Source: Enterococcus pallens ATCC BAA-351 (GTDB lineage Bacteria; Bacillota; Bacilli; Lactobacillales; Enterococcaceae). Taken from it: a stretch of 64,000 bases of DNA. Position numbers and translations under genes: made by a program. Below, in pieces: positions 16,843 through 25,382 of this stretch (the stretch's first letter is position 1; the number at the start of each line of letters is the position of its first letter). The notes below the pieces were generated by a model. It was not told the DNA's origin and did not search any database. It saw only the letters and a program-made list of their open reading frames with translations. The stretch is taken from assembly GCF_000407485.1 (NCBI RefSeq), contig NZ_ASWD01000002.1, forward strand, positions 248,001 to 312,000, written 5' to 3'.

Positions 16843-17634
16843 TTAAATCAATTCATCTATCGTTGGTTTTTTTGAGGCCACCAGCAGCATTCGTTCGCCA
16901 AACCTCGGCAATTGGTCAAACCAGCTGAATTTCGCTTCCGCCTTTACCGATTCGCCAATGATCGCCATTGCCGGATTCCTCATTCCTGCTTGGGTTACTT
17001 TTGCTTGGATAGTGGTAAAGTCGCCCACTACTTTTTGCTGACGGCCATAGGTTCCCCAACTAATTACGGCAATGTCAGTATCGGCTGCAAAGCCTTGCTG
17101 CTGCAGGTGTTTAAGAAATTTAGGCAAGGCCTCCATCCCCATATACAAACAAATCGTCTGCTCCTGCCCAAAAACGGGGAAGGTTTGCTGGTCGTCATTC
17201 TTCAAATGACCTGTCATAAAGGTTACCGAGCGCGCCTTGCCCCGTTCAGTCAGCGAAACTCCGCTATAGGCGGCAGCTCCACTTGCGGCCGTTATCCCTG
17301 GAACCACTTCAAAGGAAATCCCAGCAGCAGCCACGGCTTCCAGCTCTTCGGTTAAACGACCAAAGATCACTGAGTCGCCGCCTTTTAAGCGAACGACTCG
17401 TGGATAGCTTTGCTGACTTTCAAGTAATAGTCGGTTGATTTCACCTTGCTTCATGGTGTTTTGATAAGGTGTCTTTCCTACATAAATGAACTGACAAGTC
17501 TGTTTACAATGGAACAGCAGCAAAGGATTGACTAAGCGATCATAAATCACCGCGTCAGCCTCCTGCAACAGCCGCTGTCCTTTGACCGTTAACAATTCAA
17601 TATCGCCAGGTCCGGCTCCGACAAACGAAATCAT
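16843..17634 (-). CDS. cobA: uroporphyrinogen-III C-methyltransferase (SUMT)
   Basis: 263 residues covering a complete SUMT domain. It starts FVGAGPGDIELLTVKGQRLL, followed by YVGKTPYQNTMKQGEINRLL, RLKGGDSVIFGRLTEELEA and VVPGITAASGAAAYSGVSLT, all family signatures for S-adenosylmethionine binding. The enzyme methylates uroporphyrinogen III twice to precorrin-2, the branch to siroheme. The catalytic core ends near residue 245, so truncation by the TAA at 16843 probably leaves it active. The stop is followed in frame by a 53-codon open stretch. It is 3 bp downstream of nirD in the nir operon. Confidence 0.9.
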   Translation of the reverse strand: MISFVGAGPGDIELLTVKGQRLLQEADAVIYDRLVNPLLLFHCKQTCQFIYVGKTPYQNTMKQGEINRLLLESQQSYPRVVRLKGGDSVIFGRLTEELEAVAAAGISFEVVPGITAASGAAAYSGVSLTERGKARSVTFMTGHLKNDDQQTFPVFGQEQTICLYMGMEALPKFLKHLQQQGFAADTDIAVISWGTYGRQQKVVGDFTTIQAKVTQAGMRNPAMAIIGESVKAEAKFSWFDQLPRFGERMLLVASKKPTIDELI

Positions 17635-17636
17635 CG

Positions 17637-17948
17637 CTACACCTCTACAAAGATATCATCATCAATCACTTCAACTGGATAAACCTTCAGCTGACCTTCA
17701 TCCGGCTCTTGAATGACACCATCAATCAACGAAATTTTGTATTCTCGCATCGGTTCATACAGATATTTCCCTGAAACAATTCCTTCTAAAACCGGTGCCT
17801 TAGTTAAGGGACAGTAATCCTCAATGGCAAAAATGCGGCCATCGCTGATTTGGAAAATAGCAATTTTTTGCTCCTCTAAAACGACCGAACGGCCAACCCG
17901 GGGCATTAGTTTTGATTTTTTAGTGGCTAATACACGCATATTATTCAC
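17637..17948 (-). CDS. nirD: nitrite reductase [NAD(P)H] small subunit
   Basis: 103 residues with a Rieske-like fold lacking the Fe-S ligands, as is usual in NirD. The order is IFQISDGRIFAIEDYCP, EGIVSGKYLYEPMREYKISL, and a C-terminal strand. A single Cys is left where Rieske proteins have C-x-H. NirD partners NirB in cytoplasmic NADH-dependent nitrite reduction to ammonium. It overlaps the end of nirB by 8 bp, so the two are co-translated. Confidence 0.88.
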   Translation of the reverse strand: MNNMRVLATKKSKLMPRVGRSVVLEEQKIAIFQISDGRIFAIEDYCPLTKAPVLEGIVSGKYLYEPMREYKISLIDGVIQEPDEGQLKVYPVEVIDDDIFVEV

Positions 17949-20373
17949 CTGCTCCTACTAGTTCTGGTTTTTCGATGGTATACATTTTTTCACGCAGATC
18001 AACATCTTTGGTGATTGGTCCCCAGGCATCCTTGCGTCCTTTAGCTGCGATGGCTTTATTCAGCCCTTCCCACAGCTCCTTGCGTTTGTCTGCATCTAAC
18101 AAAACGGTCTTTACATTTTCAAAGCCCATGCGTTCTACCCATGGTGCGGTCCGTTCCCCGTAAATACCGGTTTTTCGATAGTATTGCAGCATTGCCCCAC
18201 AAAGATCGACAACTTCATCTTCCGTTTCAACCGTCACCAAGTGTTGTGCTTCAACCAATTCAGTCCCGCCATTTCCGCCGATCATGATTTGGAAGCCATT
18301 TTCAACCCCGATGATTCCGAAATCTTTGACTGCTGATTCGACACAGCTTCGAGGACAACCGGAAACGCCAACTTTAAATTTGTGAGGGGTATCAATGTAT
18401 TCAAAGTTTTCTTCAATCCGAACCCCCAGCTCCATGGTTTTTTGCGTCCCGAAACGGCAGAAGCTTTGACCCACACAGGTTTTCACCGAACGGAAGACTT
18501 TGCCATAGGCTTGAGCAGCAACCATATCCAGTTCTTCCCAAATCTTCGGCAAGTCCTCTTTTTTCACACCGTACAAGCCAATCCGTTGAGAGCCGGTAAC
18601 TTTTACCAGCGGCACCTGATAACGTTCTGCAACCTGCGCCAGCTTCATTAATTGCTGGGGCGAGGTCTGTCCGCCGCGCATTCTTGGTACCACTGAGAAG
18701 GTCCCATCTTTTTGAATGTTGGCATGCATCCGTTCGTTGGCAACGCGTGAGTCCCGTTCGTCTTCATGTTCTTCTGGCCAAGCTACGTTCAAGTAGAAGT
18801 TAACCGCCGGGCGACATTTCGAACACCCCTCAGCATTACGCCAGTCCAACGCGTCAAAGACTTCTTGGGTACTGGTTAAATGCTTGGCATAAATTTGCGT
18901 AACGACTTGATCACGATTCAAATCAGTACATGGACAAATGCCGGTAGCCGTCGTTACGGCATCGCCTAATTCGTATTCTAGCAAGGTTTGAACCTGCGGC
19001 TTACATTTCCCGCAGGAAGTTCCAGCCTTGGTGACTTTCCCCACTTCAGCGACACTGGATAAGCCTTTTTCACGAATTGATTGCAGGATTTTCCCTTTTT
19101 CAACCCCGTTACAGCCGCAGACAGTTTCGTCATCGTCCCATTCAATCACGTCTTGGCCCATGCCGGCCCCTTCGCCAATTGCCTGTAAGACAGCGATGGA
19201 TTGTAAATCTTCAATCGTTTGTCCCTTTTTCATCATGTTGTAATAGCGACTGCCGTCATCTGTATCGCCATAAAGCACAATCCCTTGAATCTTGCCATCT
19301 TTTAGGAAGATTTTTTTGTATTTACGGGACGCACTGTCGAAGGCTTCGATACTGTCCATGCCTTCTGTATTCAAGATGTTTCCAGCTGAATACAGATCGG
19401 CACCGGAAACCTTCAAAGAAGTAAAGGTTTTAGAGCCTTGATATGCCTTAATCTCTGGTTGATCCGTTAACACATCTGCCAAGATTTTCCCTTGTTCAAA
19501 CAATGGTGCAACTAAACCATAGCAAGTCCCATTATGCTCGACACATTCGCCTACACCATAAATATCCGGCAAACTGGTTGCCATGTAATCATCCACTACG
19601 ATTCCGCGATTGACTGTTAAGCCGATTTCACGCGCCAGTTCAACAGCCGGACGAATGCCGATTGACATCACAATTAAATCGGTGTCGATTTCGGTATCAT
19701 TAGAAAAACGCATGCCGCTCACTCGCTGCTCACCTAAAATTTCCTGGGTGCTATGCTCCATCAAGAATTTCAAGCCTTGGTCCTCCAGCTCAGCCTGCAG
19801 CAGTTTGCCTGCTTTCTCATCCAGCTGTGTCTCCATTAACCATTTGGCTAAATGAACAACGGTAACCTCCATGCCTTGCTCCTGCAGACCTTTTGCTGCT
19901 TCCAGCCCTAAAAGTCCGCCGCCGATAACGACTGCTTTTTTGTATTTGGCAGCTGCAGCCAGCATCTCAGCAGTATCATCAATTGTTCGAAACGCGACAA
20001 CACCTGCTTTATCCGCACCTGGAATCGGCAGGATAAAAGGATGTGAGCCAGTTGCCATAATCAGCTTGTCGTAAGGAACCGTTTCGCCAGATTCCGTCGT
20101 AACAGTTTTCAATTCCGGGTCGACACCCACTGCTGGATTGTTATTGATCAAAAAGATCTGATTTTCTTCGTACCAGTCTAAGGGATTGGTGATGATTTCA
20201 TCTACGGTCATTTTCTTTTGCAAGACATTGGACAGCATGATGCGATTGTAATTAGGGTATTCTTCCTTGCCGATAATCGTAATTTCGTAACGTTCAGGAT
20301 CGCGATCCAAAATTTCCTCTACTGTGCGGACCCCGGCCATCCCGTTGCCGATAACAACTAAACGTTCTTTCAT
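17941..20373 (-). CDS. nirB: nitrite reductase [NAD(P)H] large subunit
   Basis: 810 residues, the normal NirB length. Domains: an FAD/NADH oxidoreductase (about 1-400, starting VVIGNGMAGVRTVEEIL), two BFD-type [2Fe-2S] domains (VCGCNGVEKG with SCGKCKP, then ICPCTDLN with CSKCRP), and a C-terminal sulfite/nitrite reductase domain. The last carries CVGQSFC and CPRSC, the four cysteines that hold the [4Fe-4S]-siroheme centre. It reduces nitrite to ammonium with six electrons from NADH in the cytoplasm. It is first in the nirB-nirD-cobA-nirC-hemC-hemD operon and has an NreC-like palindrome about 70 bp upstream of its start. Confidence 0.95.
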   Translation of the reverse strand: MKERLVVIGNGMAGVRTVEEILDRDPERYEITIIGKEEYPNYNRIMLSNVLQKKMTVDEIITNPLDWYEENQIFLINNNPAVGVDPELKTVTTESGETVPYDKLIMATGSHPFILPIPGADKAGVVAFRTIDDTAEMLAAAAKYKKAVVIGGGLLGLEAAKGLQEQGMEVTVVHLAKWLMETQLDEKAGKLLQAELEDQGLKFLMEHSTQEILGEQRVSGMRFSNDTEIDTDLIVMSIGIRPAVELAREIGLTVNRGIVVDDYMATSLPDIYGVGECVEHNGTCYGLVAPLFEQGKILADVLTDQPEIKAYQGSKTFTSLKVSGADLYSAGNILNTEGMDSIEAFDSASRKYKKIFLKDGKIQGIVLYGDTDDGSRYYNMMKKGQTIEDLQSIAVLQAIGEGAGMGQDVIEWDDDETVCGCNGVEKGKILQSIREKGLSSVAEVGKVTKAGTSCGKCKPQVQTLLEYELGDAVTTATGICPCTDLNRDQVVTQIYAKHLTSTQEVFDALDWRNAEGCSKCRPAVNFYLNVAWPEEHEDERDSRVANERMHANIQKDGTFSVVPRMRGGQTSPQQLMKLAQVAERYQVPLVKVTGSQRIGLYGVKKEDLPKIWEELDMVAAQAYGKVFRSVKTCVGQSFCRFGTQKTMELGVRIEENFEYIDTPHKFKVGVSGCPRSCVESAVKDFGIIGVENGFQIMIGGNGGTELVEAQHLVTVETEDEVVDLCGAMLQYYRKTGIYGERTAPWVERMGFENVKTVLLDADKRKELWEGLNKAIAAKGRKDAWGPITKDVDLREKMYTIEKPELVGAGE

Positions 20374-20444
20374 TCATTTCCACCTCAACCTGCTTATTGT
20401 TTGTTCATAACATCACAATAAAGGAAAAGCTGAGCCATTTATAT

Positions 20445-20458
20445 TAGGGAATCCCCTA
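20445..20458. promoter_or_regulatory. NreC-type operator upstream of nirB
   Basis: TAGGG-AATC-CCCTA matches the TAGGG-N4-CCCTA palindrome described for the staphylococcal oxygen/nitrate response regulator NreC. It lies about 72 bp upstream of the nirB start codon and in the same locus as an nreC homologue. This is direct sequence agreement with a known motif; binding itself is inferred. Confidence 0.75.
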
Positions 20459-20530
20459 TTTATTAGTCAAAAAGAGCAAAAAAATTTACAATAACGACTG
20501 ATTTTGGTGCTTTATTCACTTTTTTGCCTA

Positions 20531-20561
20531 AAAAAAGCCGTTAGCTTTTAACTAACGACTT
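20531..20561 (-). terminator. terminator after sirC
   Basis: CGTTAG-CTTTTAA-CTAACG forms a stem with a 7-base loop, extended by partial pairs. On minus-strand RNA it is followed by a run of U. It overlaps the last codons of sirC and separates the nre-sir unit from the nirB promoter. Confidence 0.7.
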
Positions 20562-20993
20562 TAAGAAGCTTTGCACAGTTGCTCGTAGTTTTTTGGTTTT
20601 TTCTGGTGATTTTCCGCCGGTGGTAATCGCCAGACCGACGTCGCCCTCTTTGACAAAGGCCATATTGAAAAAGTTGCTGCGGCTTTGTTTAGTTGTGTCA
20701 TTGACCAACTGCTGAGAAGTGGTTTCCTGCAAAATCTGCTGATTAACTGCTTCCTTATCGGTGCAAATAAAGATCATTTGAAAGCCTTTAGTATCGCCAG
20801 CTTGAAACGACCGCTTTTGCCAGACAATTTGACCGGCTTGCTCCAAGACCTTCAGCTCATCAGTTGCCTCAGGAGCCACTACGATTGGCCGACCGCCTTC
20901 TTCTACCAAGCCCTTAATCTTACGGGTAGCGATTTTTCCGCCGCCAATTACCAATACCTCTAAGCGACTTAAATTAACTAAGATTGGATACAT
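20541..20993 (-). CDS. sirC: precorrin-2 dehydrogenase
   Basis: 150 residues with the start YPILVNLSRLEVLVIGGGKIATRK, the NAD-binding signature of the SirC/Met8/CysG N-terminal domain, and MAFVKEGDVGLAITTGGKSP, its usual later block. The enzyme oxidises precorrin-2 to sirohydrochlorin with NAD+. At 150 residues it is a short single-domain version without the chelatase helices, which fits with a separate SirB gene upstream. It overlaps sirB by 16 bp. Confidence 0.9.
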   Translation of the reverse strand: MYPILVNLSRLEVLVIGGGKIATRKIKGLVEEGGRPIVVAPEATDELKVLEQAGQIVWQKRSFQAGDTKGFQMIFICTDKEAVNQQILQETTSQQLVNDTTKQSRSNFFNMAFVKEGDVGLAITTGGKSPEKTKKLRATVQSFLKSLVKS

Positions 20994-21676
20994 GCGGCTT
21001 CCTCTAATCGTTCAATAATTGCCGCTGCTAGTGCCGGCTGATCCTGCAAGGTTGGCAGCAGCACGTCAATCGAGCCCCGCTGCTGCACAACTTCCTCTTT
21101 AATTTTCTTGGCTAAATAGCCTTCAGTCAAAAATAAACGCTGAATAATCAACAGTTCCGGATGCTGAACCAAAACTTCCTGGTAAAGATGGTCCCCATGA
21201 TAATGGGCAGGATAAACTATTTTGCCGGTAGCCTGAGAAATTTCTTCTGCCAGCTGCTGCAGCTGCAGGTAAGGCTCTTCGTAATGAGGGGTGCCATGAG
21301 CAATCAATAAAACCGTGCTGTCAGCTGAAGCCGCCTCCTCCACCTGTTGAATCAAATATTGGCTGACAGCTTGGGTGGTTCCCAAGGTAGCTAAAATACG
21401 ATAGGGCAATTTGCCCTCCAGCAAGGCCGCTGCTCGCTGCGGCAAGTCCTCTTTGGCATGAGTTGCTGGAAATAATAGGATCGGCAGGAAAATAATTTCC
21501 TCAACCTGCTGAGCTAACAAGCCGTCAATTGCCTCCTCCAGCGTTTGATGGTCTCCTTCCAGCAGACCAATTTTATAGGGACAGGTGAGACGCGGCGCTG
21601 TCTTTTCGATTAAAGCTAAGTTGGCTGTCGAGAGCTTATTTTTTCGTCCATGTAAAACAAATACAATTCCTTTCAT
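20978..21676 (-). CDS. sirB: sirohydrochlorin ferrochelatase (CbiX/SirB family)
   Basis: 232 residues. The N-terminal half has VFVLHGRKNKLS, the H-G motif that starts each CbiX unit and binds metal, and FLPILLFPATHAKEDLP with the second His. A second half repeats the pattern (LLIAHGTPHYEEPYLQLQQL). The enzyme inserts Fe2+ into sirohydrochlorin to make siroheme for NirB. It lies 10 bp after nreC and overlaps sirC, placing cofactor synthesis in the regulator operon. Confidence 0.85.
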   Translation of the reverse strand: MKGIVFVLHGRKNKLSTANLALIEKTAPRLTCPYKIGLLEGDHQTLEEAIDGLLAQQVEEIIFLPILLFPATHAKEDLPQRAAALLEGKLPYRILATLGTTQAVSQYLIQQVEEAASADSTVLLIAHGTPHYEEPYLQLQQLAEEISQATGKIVYPAHYHGDHLYQEVLVQHPELLIIQRLFLTEGYLAKKIKEEVVQQRGSIDVLLPTLQDQPALAAAIIERLEEAACIQS

Positions 21677-21686
21677 GAGTCTCCTC

Positions 21687-22319
21687 CTAAAAATCTATTA
21701 AATGATGCTTCAAGCTGTACTGCAGCAGGCTGGCATAGCTTTCCAGCTGCAGCTTCTTGCGAACATTGGCTTTATGAACCTCTACCGTCTTCACTGAAAT
21801 AAACAGACGCTCGGCAATTTGTTTGTTGTTGTAGCCTAAAGCTACCAGCGGCAGGATCTCTTTTTCCCGTTTAGAGAGACTGCCATACAAGGGGTCCTCT
21901 TGCTCCAAAGCAATCTCACTCAGAGCTTGCTCCGTATAGCCATCGTAGTGCCGTTTCCCTTGATAAACGGCACGAATCGTTTCGATCAAGGTTTCATCGT
22001 TGGCTGTTTTAAGGAGAAAACCATCCGCCTGAGCCTCCAAGGCTTCTCGTACATAAGACCGTTCATCATGCATTGTCAAAACAATCACCTTTACCTCAGG
22101 AAAAGATTCCTTTAAACGCTTAGTAGTCAGCAAGCCATTTTCTCCTGGAGGCATGCTGATATCAATTAGAACCACATCAATGTCGTTATTTTCCACCGTC
22201 ATAAATACTTCATGACCATCGGCTGCATCGGCAACAACCGCCATATCCGGCTGGGCATTAATCAAAAAGGCCAAGGCATTGCGAATCATGGCATGATCAT
22301 CAGCGATTAAAATCCTCAT
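21687..22319 (-). CDS. nreC: NarL/NreC-type response regulator
   Basis: 210 residues. The receiver domain (1-~120) starts RILIADDHAMIRNALAFL, with the phosphorylated Asp in VVLIDISMP. A LuxR-type helix-turn-helix (~145-205) includes SKREKEILPLVALGYNNKQI and ISVKTVEVHKANVRKKL. NreC activates nitrate and nitrite reductase genes without oxygen; here the exact palindrome before nirB is the likely target. It is 6 bp after nreB and 10 bp before sirB. Confidence 0.9.
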   Translation of the reverse strand: MRILIADDHAMIRNALAFLINAQPDMAVVADAADGHEVFMTVENNDIDVVLIDISMPPGENGLLTTKRLKESFPEVKVIVLTMHDERSYVREALEAQADGFLLKTANDETLIETIRAVYQGKRHYDGYTEQALSEIALEQEDPLYGSLSKREKEILPLVALGYNNKQIAERLFISVKTVEVHKANVRKKLQLESYASLLQYSLKHHLIDF

Positions 22320-22325
22320 TCTTCT

Positions 22326-23307
22326 CTACCCCTCCTTCAACGGTACCTGCAGCTGAATAACGGTTCCCTGATTCGGCTGAGAATGAATCATCAGCTTGCT
22401 GCCAATCGAGGAAGCTCGTTCCCGCATATTAGCTAAACCAAAGCCGCCGCCCTGCTGAGTCATGTCAAAGCCGGCACCGTTATCCTGAATGCGAATAGCT
22501 AGCTGATTTTCTGTAAAGTCTAACGACAGATAAAGTAAATTCTCACCAGAATACTTCATAGCATTGGAAACTGCTTCTTGAATCATTCGATAAATAGCGA
22601 TTCGCACAGGTTCTGTCAACGGCTGCTTAGCTCCAGTCACCGTTAGATCAATCTCGAAACCAGTCATTTCATTCGTTCGTTCAATAAATTGCTCTAACGC
22701 CTGAACCAGCCCAAACTCATCAATCGCCATGGGCCGCAGCTCACCTGCCAAATCCTTGATTTCATTCAGCACCTCCGAAAAATGCCGATCCAAGGCTTTC
22801 ATCTTTTTCGGCTGTTCTTCCGCCGTCGCCCATTTCAACCCTCGGGCCTCCAGCATCAAGCTGTAAACACTTTGAGCAATCCCGTCATGGAGATTTTGGG
22901 CAATTTTCTTTCGTTCCAACTCCCGGACATTGTTCAAATAGTCAAACAGGGAGCCTTTCTGCTGATCCGCAGGCCGATTCTGAACCTGCAGCACCAGCTG
23001 CCCGTCAGCACTATCCACTCTGCCCCAAAACTCCTCTGTTTTGTCCTCTTCTTTAGTCAGCAAGACAAAAGGAAAACCTAGCGGCGAAACCTTGCCCTCC
23101 AGCGGACAATTTAAGCACTCGTCCTTTGTACTGTGTAAGGCACAGCCCTGACCACGGCTGATTTCCAGAACTGAGAGTAAATTAAACCGGTAGGTGTGCT
23201 CAATTTCCTGGGCTTTTTGGCTTCTGGCAACGAGTTGATCTTCATTATCTACTTAACCAGATGGCCTCTTGAATAGCTTTAAACAGTGTTTCATTTAACT
23301 CAAGCAA
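22326..23307 (-). pseudogene. nreB: oxygen-sensing histidine kinase NreB, interrupted by a frameshift
   Basis: The intact C-terminal part (from about 23243 down to 22326) has a PAS-like region with GCALHSTKDECLNCP, then a HisKA_3 kinase core (KIAQNLHDGIAQSVYSL with the phospho-His) and an ATPase domain (DNGAGFDM, GGFGLANMRERA). The natural N-terminus, ETLFKAIQEAIWLSR, is read from TTG 23307 in another frame. That frame ends at TAA 23245-23247, while the kinase frame is closed by a TAA at 23253-23255. The 982-nt span is one base more than a whole number of codons. The staphylococcal protein holds an oxygen-labile Fe-S cluster on four Cys; three are visible here. The downstream 245 residues may be made from an internal TTG at 23063. 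Confidence 0.75.
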
Positions 23308-23314
23308 GACTTAT

Positions 23315-23746
23315 TCACTTCCTTAATAGTTGACTAAGTTCGGCGGCAGCGGCCTCCAGCTGTTGTCTTTCCAACGCAGAAAACGAATGGTCCTCCCGAT
23401 AACCACTCATCAAAACTGCCTGTACTTCCTTATCCTCCATCACTGGTGCAGCTAAGGCCGTTTGCAGCTTTTCGGTACGAGCTATCGGGTACTCCACCAG
23501 CTTGTCTGGCTGCTGATAAATGTGTTCATCCAGCTGCGTTCGGGCCGTTTTCCATACCATTCCGGCAATTCCCCGCCCTACCTGCAGACGAATATTTTTG
23601 TATGCTTCACTGCGATTGCCTGCGACATGCAGCCAACGTATTTCCTTTGGGGCATCCTCGGCGGCAACATCCATGGCAATTCCTAAAAAATCGCAGCCCC
23701 ATTTTGCTTGATACCCCATTAACCATTCGCTTAACCGCTCCATCAC
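23315..23746 (-). CDS. nreA: GAF-domain nitrate sensor NreA
   Basis: 143 residues forming one GAF domain: CDFLGIAMDVAAEDAPKEI, then GRGIAGMVWKTARTQ, AALAAPVMEDKEVQAVLMSG and a C-terminal helix. In staphylococci NreA binds nitrate and holds NreB inactive without it. Gene order nreA-nreB-nreC is the standard one and supports the call. Translation starts at GTG 23746 or ATG 23743, with GGAG upstream. The nreA stop lies 7 bp before the probable nreB start. Confidence 0.85.
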   Translation of the reverse strand: MMERLSEWLMGYQAKWGCDFLGIAMDVAAEDAPKEIRWLHVAGNRSEAYKNIRLQVGRGIAGMVWKTARTQLDEHIYQQPDKLVEYPIARTEKLQTALAAPVMEDKEVQAVLMSGYREDHSFSALERQQLEAAAAELSQLLRK

Positions 23747-23856
23747 GACTACTCCAATTCCCTATATATTTTTTTACTACTTGTAGTTTGTTATCCATTT
23801 CACTATGATAAAGATACTGATTCAGTACCATCATACCAGAAGTTTTAGAAAGGTGC

Positions 23857-25347
23857 GTGGGGAATTTGCGTAAGAATGTTTCCTTGCCAAGCTTAATTTT
23901 AATCATTACAACAACCGTCTATTCCTTTTCCAGTATGACCACGGCTTTCTTTATGTTAGGCAGCCGCTCGTTACTCTGGTTTTTGATTAGTGCTGCCTGC
24001 TATTTTATTCCCTATGCCTTGATTGTCGCTCAATATACTAAAAAATATGCCCAGCGTTCGGGATCCATTTATGATTGGCTGAAGGATTCCTTGTCGCCTA
24101 AGGCAGCGTTTGTGACCGCCTTTTTATGGTATTGCAGCTATTTTATTTGGATGATCAGCTTGTTTATGAAGCTGCTGATTCCGTTATCGATTTTACTTTT
24201 TGGACAGGATTTGACTGGAAAAATCGACTGGCTTGGCTTTCCACCTCAGGCTTGGCTGGCCTTCTTTGCCATTCTAGCCGTTTTCCTTTTAACCGCCTTA
24301 ATTACTCGCGGCTTTCAAACGATTTTGTCCTTTTTGAAGCTCAGCAGCTATGCCATGATCGGCTTGCTCCTGCTGTCTTTGGTGAGTAATTTAACGATTA
24401 TTTGGCAGCAGCCGCAGCTGATCGCCGTCAATCTAGCGCAAAGCTTGCAGGCACCCAGCTTTTTTGCCGGCACCAATGAACGTTTTTTATCTCAACTGCC
24501 CTTCTTTATTTTTTCCATCACTGCCTTTGGCGGCTTGGATACTGTTGCCAGCTTGGCTGATCGCACGAAAAAAAGTCAGACCCGTTTCCCTAAAGCGATT
24601 GTCTACAGTGCTGGATTGATTTTTCTGCTGTATTTTGGCGGTATTATTTTGTGGAGTGCTGCGGCTAATCTGGAACAGCTGAGAAGCGGTGATCCTATGC
24701 ATTTAGGGAATTTGATGTATGGACTGATCGGAAGTACAGCGCATTCTCTGAGTCAGCTGTTCCATCTGAGCGGCAGTCAAAGTCAGCTATTGTATCAGGT
24801 ATACATTCGTTACACTGCCTTTACTATGTTTGTTGCCTACCTCAGCTTGCTGTCGTCAATTACTTACGGTCCCTTGAAAAGCTTGATCCAAGGCACACCA
24901 AAGGAGCTTTGGCCGCAAAAATTGGTGCTCTTGAATAAGCAGCAAATGCCGGCGAAAGCTTTATGGGTACAGTCGCTGCTGTTAGCCCTATGTATTTTTG
25001 CTCTAGCCTTTAATCATTCCTTTGTCTCTGATTTATTTAATCAGTTAACGTACATGACGAATGTTTCGCGGGCACTGCCTTATTTTATCGTTGCTATGAG
25101 CTTTCCCTTCTTTTTGCAAAAGGGCATGGTTCAGCCGGACGAGCTGCTGCTTCAGCGAAGGAAAAGCAATTATACGCTGTCCTTTAGCGTTTGTACCTGT
25201 ATCTTTTTAGCGATTGCCTTTCAAATTTATGAACCGTTAAAGATGGGCGATTACTTGAATTTTTTGACCTTAATTGTCGGTCCGTTAATTTTCGGTGGAC
25301 TGGCCAGTTGGATTTATCAACGCTCTGAACGCAAGCAAATCGTGTAG
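23857..25347 (+). CDS. APC-family amino-acid permease (YjeM-like)
   Basis: 496 residues with about twelve hydrophobic segments. The N-terminal region (VYSFSSMTTAFFMLGSRSL) and the block FFIFSITAFGGLDTVASLAD resemble the glutamate/GABA antiporter-like subgroup of the amino acid-polyamine-organocation superfamily. The substrate is unknown. Translation begins at GTG 23857 or TTG 23866. It diverges from nreA across 110 bp and has a strong terminator at its end. Nothing ties it functionally to the nitrite genes. Confidence 0.8.
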   Translation: MGNLRKNVSLPSLILIITTTVYSFSSMTTAFFMLGSRSLLWFLISAACYFIPYALIVAQYTKKYAQRSGSIYDWLKDSLSPKAAFVTAFLWYCSYFIWMISLFMKLLIPLSILLFGQDLTGKIDWLGFPPQAWLAFFAILAVFLLTALITRGFQTILSFLKLSSYAMIGLLLLSLVSNLTIIWQQPQLIAVNLAQSLQAPSFFAGTNERFLSQLPFFIFSITAFGGLDTVASLADRTKKSQTRFPKAIVYSAGLIFLLYFGGIILWSAAANLEQLRSGDPMHLGNLMYGLIGSTAHSLSQLFHLSGSQSQLLYQVYIRYTAFTMFVAYLSLLSSITYGPLKSLIQGTPKELWPQKLVLLNKQQMPAKALWVQSLLLALCIFALAFNHSFVSDLFNQLTYMTNVSRALPYFIVAMSFPFFLQKGMVQPDELLLQRRKSNYTLSFSVCTCIFLAIAFQIYEPLKMGDYLNFLTLIVGPLIFGGLASWIYQRSERKQIV

Positions 25348-25382
25348 AAAAAGAGGAATCGCTCACTGCGATTCCTCTTTTT
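25348..25382. terminator. bidirectional terminator, permease / HTH gene
   Basis: AAAAAGAGGAATCG pairs perfectly with CGATTCCTCTTTTT around a 7-base loop. It sits between two convergent genes and overlaps the end of the HTH gene. Confidence 0.9.
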
